From: Magicicada septendecula
Lineage: Eukaryota > Arthropoda > Insecta > Hemiptera > Cicadidae
NCBI GenBank assembly: GCA_034769895.1
Contig: CM068367.1
Location: 89,091,399-89,155,398 of the forward strand
Direction of reading: 5' to 3'
DNA length: 64,000 nt
The notes beneath the pieces are model-generated. The model saw nothing but the letters and a program-made list of their open reading frames with translations, did not search any database and was not told the origin of the DNA. Position 1 is the stretch's first letter; each line of letters opens with the position of its first letter. Both the position numbers and the translations under genes were made by a program. Shown piece after piece: positions 57,598 through 64,000 of this stretch.

Positions 57598-58436
57598 TCT
57601 TTGAATTCGTGTAAAAACTGTCCGAGTTCTTTTAACTCACCACTTGAGAGGTCGTTAGAAGATCTGTTCAATAATTCTTGCAGTTCCTCTGGTAATTTAG
57701 AAGTATCCGAAGAACTGGGTCTTCGTTGCGTTATTCCGGCTACCCAGGCCACAGGAGTCAATTTGCCTAGGAGCGTATTGCTTTGTAAAGTGATAGCTTG
57801 ATCCAAAATATTCGCCACTCTAATAGGCACATTTCCGGTTTCGTCAGGTTTTACTAAACTTCTGGCGATTAGTATGCCCGGTGTGCTGACTACCTGGGGT
57901 TCGAATATAGAGCACTGATTGCCCCTAGTATCTACCGCAGTTCTAACCATGATGATCTTTTCGGAGTTTGGCGGAACAGTTACGGCCACTTGGTTTATGA
58001 CGTCCATCGATTTTTCTGCTGTCGTCATTGTTGATAGCATTACCTCTTCGCCTCCGATTCTCAAGACATTGTTTTTGAAGTCGACTATAAATCCGTATGC
58101 GTTCATAACGTCCACACCAAGAATTGCTTCATCCACAATGTCTGCAACAAGTACTTGATGATTAAACTCAAGTCTACCGAGGCGTAGGTGTATCTCCACT
58201 TTTCCATACACTTTTACAGGCCGTCCAGTAGCTGTTCGCAAGCTGCAAGAGCACCAGATTGGCTTGAGATCTTTCACCACGTCGGGGCGCACAATAGAAA
58301 CTGTTGCGCCTGTGTCAACTGTAATCGAGGTTGGCCTTTCTTGAACAAATCCGGTAACTACCAAGCTCCCGGTGTTTTTCTGAAGCGTAGAAATTGCGTA
58401 TTCTCTAGGGGCTTCGTTCCTCCAGTTAGTCAGCAC
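57462..58436 (-). CDS. pro: Aspartic protease region of Pol
   Basis: This is a 324-codon frame from the first Met; it continues upstream to overlap the end of gag. The retropepsin motif VDTGATVSIV has D41, and AILGVDVMNAYG (about 107-118) is the usual C-terminal protease block. The protease cuts Gag-Pol. The last ~40 residues (after EFKDCF) are out of frame: the sequence expected before the RT continues in the frame starting at 57,597, so a one-base loss near 57,590-57,600 separates protease from RT. Confidence 0.8.
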   Translation of the reverse strand: MLTNWRNEAPREYAISTLQKNTGSLVVTGFVQERPTSITVDTGATVSIVRPDVVKDLKPIWCSCSLRTATGRPVKVYGKVEIHLRLGRLEFNHQVLVADIVDEAILGVDVMNAYGFIVDFKNNVLRIGGEEVMLSTMTTAEKSMDVINQVAVTVPPNSEKIIMVRTAVDTRGNQCSIFEPQVVSTPGILIARSLVKPDETGNVPIRVANILDQAITLQSNTLLGKLTPVAWVAGITQRRPSSSDTSKLPEELQELLNRSSNDLSSGELKELGQFLHEFKDCFQFGDSHWEEPLLCNIASILGTQHRYANLLEGLHYLNKRRCLG

Positions 58437-58453
58437 ACGCCCCGTTGCACCGA

Positions 58454-59755
58454 CTATTGCTCGTTTCCCTGCTGCTGAATTCTAACCCGACAATCTCGTT
58501 GTAGATGTCCAGGTTTCCCACATCGATAACACTTCGGTCTTCCATCCTTTCTTATTTTATTCTGTGGCGCCGACCGTCGAGTCTCTGTTCCTTGTTCTTC
58601 TTCCTCATCGTCTGTGCCGTCGCGATCTTTTAGCTCGCGCACTTTATGACTTGTCCAACCAGACGCTGATTTGGCGGCCTCAAATTGCAAAGCATGTACC
58701 AGGGCGTCCGCACTGTTCTGGTGTCTTGCCATTCGTAACACTTGCTGTAGTTCGTTATCTCGGACACCGGCAGTAAATGTCTGCATCGCAAAACGCGTTC
58801 GAAAATCTTCTGGCGCTTCAGGATAGGCCAGTCTAATTAGTCTGTCGATACTTGCTTCAAACTCTTGCAGACTTTCCCCGGAATGCTGTCGCCTTGCTCT
58901 CAACTGGGTGCAGTACACATCTCGTAAATGTTTATCACCATACCGTAATTCTAGAGCTTTTATCAACTCGGCATAGGTGTTCTGGCTGTCAGGTGACACT
59001 TTCTGTAGTAGTTCTGCCGCGGGTCCTTTTAATGCAAGAACAAGTGAAACAGCCTTGTCTTTTTCTGTCCAATTATTTGCGCATGCAGCAGCTTCAAATT
59101 GGCGGAGGTACGTTGCCCAGTGAGTGCTTCCGTCAAAGGTTGGGGCTTTGACATGAACTGTCCCTACTGCTGGCAAAGTGACTTTCTCTGTTAACTTATT
59201 TTCTGTGTCTTTTTCTGTCTTGATCACTGGTACAGTCTGTTCAGAAATTTGTTTTGGTTGAATCTTCATGCACTGTTCAACTTCAATTTTAATTTGTTCT
59301 CTTATGTTTGCCATTGAGTTTTCTACTGCAGATATTTTTGTTGACATAACTTCTTCCACAGTCGAGACAGATTTTTCTACTTCAGATATTTTAGTAACTT
59401 GTTTATTAAGCTCACCTCGTAGGAGACCCAATTCTGCTGTACTGTGTTCTTGAATCTGTTTCTGCTCCTGTATTAATGCTTTGATATCTTCCGTTTCCTG
59501 TCGTCGCCGTTCCTCTGTCTCTTCTCTTTCCTGCCTGCGTTTTTCATCCTGTCGTTTTTCTGCTTCTTCTCTTTCTTGTCTGCGTACTTCTTTTTGTCGT
59601 CTTTCTGCTTCTTCCGCCTCCTGTCTGCGTCTTTCCTCTGCTTCCAGCAGGAGGGTTTTCTGTCTCTCTTCCGCTTTCTCTGCATCCTGTCGTCGTCGTT
59701 CTTCTGTCTGCAACAACAGCGCCTGGAAATTTTCCAACATCTGACTGGCATCCAT
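58454..59755 (-). CDS. gag: Gag polyprotein
   Basis: A 433-codon intact frame. Residues 10-110 are a long Glu/Arg-rich coiled coil (repeats of EEAERRQK-type). Residues ~200-370 form the capsid-like region (KAPTFDGSTHWATYLRQFEA...YAELIKALELRYG...EFEASIDRLIRLAYP). A CCHC zinc knuckle, CYRCGKPGHLQRDC, is at 409-422. Gag packages the element RNA in particles. The start is the first ATG after the leader, 90 bp from the LTR. The 3' end overlaps the protease frame by one slippery site. Confidence 0.9.
   Translation of the reverse strand: MDASQMLENFQALLLQTEERRRQDAEKAEERQKTLLLEAEERRRQEAEEAERRQKEVRRQEREEAEKRQDEKRRQEREETEERRRQETEDIKALIQEQKQIQEHSTAELGLLRGELNKQVTKISEVEKSVSTVEEVMSTKISAVENSMANIREQIKIEVEQCMKIQPKQISEQTVPVIKTEKDTENKLTEKVTLPAVGTVHVKAPTFDGSTHWATYLRQFEAAACANNWTEKDKAVSLVLALKGPAAELLQKVSPDSQNTYAELIKALELRYGDKHLRDVYCTQLRARRQHSGESLQEFEASIDRLIRLAYPEAPEDFRTRFAMQTFTAGVRDNELQQVLRMARHQNSADALVHALQFEAAKSASGWTSHKVRELKDRDGTDDEEEEQGTETRRSAPQNKIRKDGRPKCYRCGKPGHLQRDCRVRIQQQGNEQ
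58463..58469 (-). promoter_or_regulatory. -1 frameshift heptamer between gag and pro
   Basis: In gag frame the sequence is CAG GGA AAC GAG CAA TAG; GGGAAAC fits X XXY YYZ and lies just before the gag stop. Slipping back one base enters the protease frame without meeting a stop. A downstream pseudoknot was not modelled. Confidence 0.7.
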
Positions 59756-59845
59756 TGTTTTTCGATTAATTACGAATCACACTCGTCTTGTACAAAGTAT
59801 CCACTGTTTCCACTGTTAACCGTTCTATCCCAGTTCTGACACCAC
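59756..59845 (-). other. Leader with primer-binding site
   Basis: In element orientation, GTGGTGTCAGAACTGGGAT follows the LTR's CA. It is the expected position of the tRNA primer site; I do not assign the tRNA. Confidence 0.55.
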
Positions 59846-60430
59846 TGTTACGACGGTCTACTCGATCGTCGTAGGTACAGTGGAAACAAAATAATTACAA
59901 GACACCAATTAAGTCACTAATCACATCTTTAATTGTTATAGTAAAACAGTTCGTAATTAACAACACAGTGTCTACAACAAATCAAATGAAATTGTTCATA
60001 CGCAATAAAATGTCCACTAATATTAAAACTCAACTGTATTACAATTATACCGTCCGAATACAAAACGCAACACTTCACTAATAACTACTTGAACGTACAC
60101 CGTAATAACCCGAACCGCTCTGTAAAATATATCGCACTAATACTCTCGAACCCCACAGTCAAAAATCTCGCATTGAACTGAAAAACTAAGGCCGCGACGC
60201 GATGTATTTATAGTTAGCTAACACACACCAGAAGCTTCCAAACTGCGTCTTATCTCTCGCGAACTACGTAATTGCTGCGGCCTTGACACAGTCCGAACGC
60301 CCGAGCGAAGGCTGGCAAAGTCGAGAAATTTCTCGCAACATGCGTTTAGTAGCACGTACACCACACGCTTACGTCGAGATCTTTCTGGGACATTCGATAA
60401 ACGCCTAGATTGTTCTACGCTGTCGTAGCA
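59846..60430 (-). mobile_element. 5' LTR of the Ty3/Gypsy element
   Basis: It is 585 bp and identical to the left LTR apart from two visible substitutions. It should contain the promoter for the element RNA. Confidence 0.9.
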
Positions 60431-60433
60431 ATA

Positions 60434-60974
60434 TCTATATAAGCCAAATACCACTGACTGACTCACTGATCACGATATCTCTGAAACCACTGAATGGATA
60501 TCAATGAAACTTTGAACGTAGCTTCATCATAGGTCTTAGGTGCTCACTAAGAAACGGTTTTAAAAACTTTCACTCCTAAGGGGCAAAAAACCAAATAATG
60601 AAATTTATCGTGGGAATTGCATACTTTGTAAATGAAGTGGTTGACATCTCAGTTTATTGGAAACCCCGAATACAATTAGTTCTGAGTTTTTAATCATTGT
60701 TTTAAATTGAAAAACTTCGTTGTTTGCAGGTTCTTATAGTCGAGAAAATTTCGAATTTCAATGAATTAATAAATGTATGTCCTTTTTTTTCTCGGAAACG
60801 GCTCTAACGATTTTCTTGAAATAAATAATAAATAGCTGTTGCTATGAATGTAAATAAACAAACTAAGAGTTGAGAATTTGTACAATCTATCTAATCCTAT
60901 ACTATTAAGCGAGCAATAATTGTACAATTGTGTACAACATGAAACTCCGTAGCGAAGCACGGGTATTTTGCTAG
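60434..60974 (+). mobile_element. Short non-autonomous Helitron 2 (541 bp)
   Basis: It begins TCTATATAAGCCAAATACCA and ends with the hairpin CCGTAGCGAAGCACGG followed by GTATTTTGCTAG, then T. The interior shares CATCATAGGTCTTAGGTGCT and AAGAAACGG with Helitron 1. No coding capacity. Confidence 0.8.
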
Positions 60975-60989
60975 TTATTGTAATAAACG

Positions 60990-60990
60990 T

Positions 60991-61031
<41 letters not shown>

Positions 61032-61032
61032 T
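60990..61032. repeat. (AAT)n microsatellite
   Basis: About 13 AAT repeats. Confidence 0.95.
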
Positions 61033-61235
61033 ACTATTAAAAATAAACACATTATTTATTAAACAATTTATTCCTAATAAATTTATGTATGATGTGATGT
61101 TCAGATGTATAAGAGTTTGTGCTTTTGTTTCGTTCCCAGTAATGTTCTCAAATGATTCTGAGCAATTTGTGTCCAGTTCACTGTTCTACAGTACTTAATT
61201 GGAACATATGTATTTCTAGCATTGCTTCTCCATTG

Positions 61236-61295
<60 letters not shown>

Positions 61296-61896
61296 GCGCG
61301 CGCACGCACGCTCGCTCGCACGTGCGCGTGCATGTGTGCAGATTTGTTTACGTTGTTTTGTACACTTACTAATGTAGAAATTAAGTTAATTAAACAAATT
61401 GATGCAATTAAAGAAAGTAAGAAAGTCATTAAGGATAAATGAAAATGAAAAGAGATTCTAAAAACAATAAATAAGAAAATTCATATTCACAATTTTTTAC
61501 TTTGTTTATCTTATATACTTTTTGTGCATATTTTATACTAAAAATAAACTATTAAATGTGTCACACAATTGAGGAAACCTCTGACTAAAAAAAACATTTT
61601 TTTTGTTATCTTCTGTCAGTGTAATGCTATGCTAATTGACAGAGATACATATAATTTCAGTTCATCAAAAGACGCTTAATGCCCACTGTCACTAATGGAA
61701 CTGTAACTGTAAAGCGAATTGTACATAAGGAAATGCTATCAGTACAGACAAAGACAGTGTAGTGCAGTCAGGGTCACCACTGAGGTGATTACTGTTTCTC
61801 AAGGACAGCACGGTTGCATTAAACCCTCTGTAATTTTTTCTTTTTAATCAACAGCTGTAGTTCACAGGGATTTGTTATGTGCAGGTCTTTGAGAAC

Positions 61897-61961
<65 letters not shown>

Positions 61962-62056
61962 CTTAACTTTACAGAAGTGAATATTGATTATACAGGAATT
62001 GCTATCAGAATTGTTAAAAAAAGATTGCTACATAGTGTCTCTCATATGTTTCAAAC
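61033..62056. other. No gene recognised; two microsatellites
   Basis: (CA)n then (CG)n at 61,240-61,305 and (GT)n at 61,899-61,960. The remainder is A/T-rich without ORFs of note. Confidence 0.5.
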
Positions 62057-62058
62057 TA

Positions 62059-62887
62059 CAGTAGAACTCCATTTATTCGAACTCCAGTTATCTGAATCGC
62101 CAATTATCCGAATCGCTATCAGGAAATGGCATGGATTAAAATTAATGGAAGTTCGACAAAACAACAAATTCAGGAAGAAAAAGAAGAGGCAAAGAACAAG
62201 AAGGAAGAGGAAAAAAGAGCAAAAGAAAGTGTCAAAGAAAATGAAGCTGTATCAACTGAAGATATTCATAAAATCATTGTAAAAATTCCTGGTTGTTCCG
62301 AGTATGATGTGACGACATAAATGAGTGGTTGCAGTGTGGTTCACCGGACCCTGGATATCAAATTTTGGGCGATGATGAAATTATCCAAAGTGTAAACGAT
62401 GAATCTCAGCAGGTGGACGAAGACGATGACAACATTGCTTCAGTTGAACCGGTAAAGGAATCTACGGCGAATGAGGCATTTGTTTGTTTTGCCTTAAAGT
62501 GGATGGAACGGCAGCCTGAATGCGACCATGTGCAGCTTCTTGTCGTCAAGCGTTTGCGGAACCTGGATGCACGCAAATGAGTTTCTACGTCAAAATAATT
62601 AACTTTTTTTGACATGTTCAGCTGAAAAATAATTATGTGTGAGTATTATTTTTAGTTTTTTTTTTTTTTTGTAATAAAAGTGAATTTTTGTTGCAAAACA
62701 CGTGTGATCTGGTTTTTATTAAGATACTGTACTCATGTAATAAAAATAAACAAAAGTTATTTTTGAGCAATTTTCGCGTTTTCTTTCATAACATAACCTT
62801 TTTCTTATATTTGTCCCAATTATCTGAATTTCTGCATATCCGAATTACGTCTGGGACTTATTAGTTTGGATAAATGGAGTTCTACTG
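62059..62887 (+). mobile_element. Deleted pogo/Tigger-like transposon (829 bp)
   Basis: The TIRs are CAGTAGAACTCCATTTATTC and its near complement GGATAAATGGAGTTCTACTG, flanked by TA on both sides (62,057-62,058 and 62,888-62,889). The interior carries the C-terminal remains of a pogo-type transposase. The DNA-binding and DDE parts are missing. Confidence 0.8.
62126..62580 (+). pseudogene. pogo/Tigger transposase C-terminal remnant
   Basis: Two frames (62,126-62,320 and 62,329-62,580) encode a Lys/Glu-rich stretch, then WLQCGSPDPGYQILGDDEII, then DDDNIASVEPVKESTANEAF and KWMERQPECDHVQLL. The D-x-E-I...EP...A...WxExQ order is that of Tigger transposase C-termini. It is broken by stops near 62,318. 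Confidence 0.65.
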
Positions 62888-62889
62888 TA

Positions 62890-63271
62890 CTTTGAAATCT
62901 ATAAACATTAGAGGAAAATTAAAACTATTATTATAAGTTAACTTTTAATTCCACTCATAAACTTCCGTGCTTTCATTGCTAATAACACAAAGTTTCATTG
63001 TTTTTTGGTTGATCATATTATGTTTTTTTTTTTTTTTTGTTATCACTGAGCGTTTTGTTTATTCTATGATGAGGCAGTTACTGAGAATCATAAATGCACT
63101 AATGCCAGTATTATAGATAGGAACCACTAGAGAGGCTCCATCCGGATCTCACTGTTTCCTTTCATTGCTGCTTGCTCTCGTGACTGATAGCCTGATCCAA
63201 CGTTTCAAGTATATAGGTAAAAGTGATTCATTTGACATATGGATTCTGAAGAGGTTGTGAAACCACCAATT
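62890..63271. other. No feature recognised
   Basis: A/T-rich with a T-run at 63,026-63,039. Confidence 0.4.
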
Positions 63272-63325
63272 TTAGGTACATGCTATTACAAAAAAGAAAA
63301 CTGTAAACTTTGTTTTATATAAAGT

Positions 63326-63690
63326 ATACATACATACATACATACATACATACATCCTCAGTGCTACAGCCCAATCGTCCCCACTGGTCTCTACTCCCAG
63401 CCAATGTCCACCAGTTTGCTGCACCCAGCCCAGCCTCACTGCCTCCTTACCAACCTGGTCCAGCCATCTTGTACGCGGTCTTCCCCTCCTTCTCCTTCCC
63501 ATCGGCAAATAATTCATGATTTTTTTTTGGGATTCTATCCTCCGCTATTCTCTGCACATGTCCAACCCAACGCAATCTGTTAATTTTTATGAATTGCACG
63601 ATCGGAAGATCTTTAAACCTTTTGTACAACTCTCGATTATGCAGTCTTCTCCAAATCTCATTTTCTTTTTATACAAAGTATCTATGACTC
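63326..63690 (-). mobile_element. LINE 3' end with (TACA)n tail
   Basis: The - strand translates in two frames to LRWVGHVQRIAEDRIPKK and then GRRRRGRPRTRWLDQVGKEA followed by a W-rich end, running into a (TGTA)n tail at 63,354-63,326. R-W-x-GHV...GRPRTRW is the C-terminal signature of non-LTR retrotransposons. Frameshifted and 5'-truncated. Confidence 0.75.
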
Positions 63691-63789
63691 AAAAATGGAG
63701 CCAAATTTTTCAATTTTTGCTGCATGTGTGCTGTATCAATTGACGAACTGTTTGATATACTAGAAACAGTTTGACTTTGTCATGCTTAG

Positions 63790-63850
63790 TTGCCAAACTG
63801 CTTCCTGTCATGCTCTGGACGAGACCTTTCAGTGTCTCCACCATTATCTC
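63790..63850. repeat. Copy of the 36.6-kb foldback sequence
   Basis: CTGGACGAGACCTTTCAGTG with flanking AAACTGCTTCCTGTCATG matches one arm of the inverted repeat at 36,586-36,749 with several changes. The partner arm is not visible before the window ends. Confidence 0.5.
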
Positions 63851-64000
63851 CACTTCATGGTCATGGTTTAGGATTTAAGCATTTTCTTTGGGTTCCATAA
63901 TTAATTCAAATTGTAAATCCCTTCCATAGCTTTCAAGTGGAAAATGTTTGGAATAGATCCTAACGTTGTTAGGATGAAATGGATCACTCCATCTGCAACA

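Larger units (their letters stand above)
54255..60430 (-). mobile_element. Young Ty3/Gypsy LTR retrotransposon (6,176 bp)
   Basis: Two 585-bp LTRs flank gag, protease and pol in the Ty3/Gypsy order, RT-RNaseH-integrase, all on the - strand. A 4-bp ATAT duplication is at 54,251-54,254 and 60,431-60,434. The LTRs differ at only two positions that I see (54,335/59,926 and 54,706/60,297), so the insertion is recent. No envelope ORF. pol has a frameshift at each end, so this copy is probably not autonomous unless the indels are sequence errors. Confidence 0.9.

Noticed and set aside
59473..59751. 92-codon Lys/Arg-rich - strand ORF and the + strand Ser-rich ORF opposite gag
   Set aside because: Shadow frames of the gag coiled coil.

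Overview
This is a window of animal nuclear DNA, most probably from an insect. It has split genes with GT-AG introns, long (CA)n, (GA)n and (AT)n microsatellites, and a dense, nested load of eukaryotic transposons: Ty3/Gypsy-type LTR elements, Penelope-like elements, Helitrons, non-LTR (LINE) remnants, and hAT, piggyBac and pogo/Tigger-like DNA elements. The only cellular genes I recognise are two carboxylesterase-family genes on the + strand. Clustered secreted esterases of this kind are typical of insects. I cannot name the species.

Layout. 1-17,817 is a head-to-tail array of one LTR retroelement (period 4,622 bp) reading LTR-internal-LTR-internal, with one coiled-coil ORF per internal region. 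17,848-24,398 is a second, gag-only LTR element on the - strand whose right LTR is rearranged into a palindrome. 24,415-24,609 is a perfect 87-bp inverted repeat. 24,666-26,696 is a solo LTR of the first family. 27,030-33,000 is A/T-rich, non-coding and locally repetitive. 33,242-39,014 holds the last five coding exons of a carboxylesterase (catalytic-His exon included) with an in-frame stop in the first of them. 39.5-51 kb is intergenic and full of transposon pieces, including Penelope-like fragments with hammerhead-ribozyme-like motifs. 51,435-51,647 is the TATA-driven first exon of a second carboxylesterase; no further exon of it is visible. 52.4-61 kb holds two short Helitrons, with a young, nearly intact Ty3/Gypsy element (54,255-60,430, - strand, gag-pro-pol) inserted between them. 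The last 3 kb carry a Tigger-like element and a LINE 3' end.

How the parts relate. The esterases are consecutive members of a tandem family: the 3' end of one is followed about 12 kb later by the 5' end of the next. Everything else is mobile DNA at different stages of decay. The first LTR family, the gag-only element and the solo LTR all sit in (AT)n tracts, which points to a shared target preference. The most unusual structures are the LTR tandem array, the palindromic LTR, and the inverted Penelope-like ends with paired hammerhead-like cores. All identifications come from reading the sequence and its translations; no database search was run.
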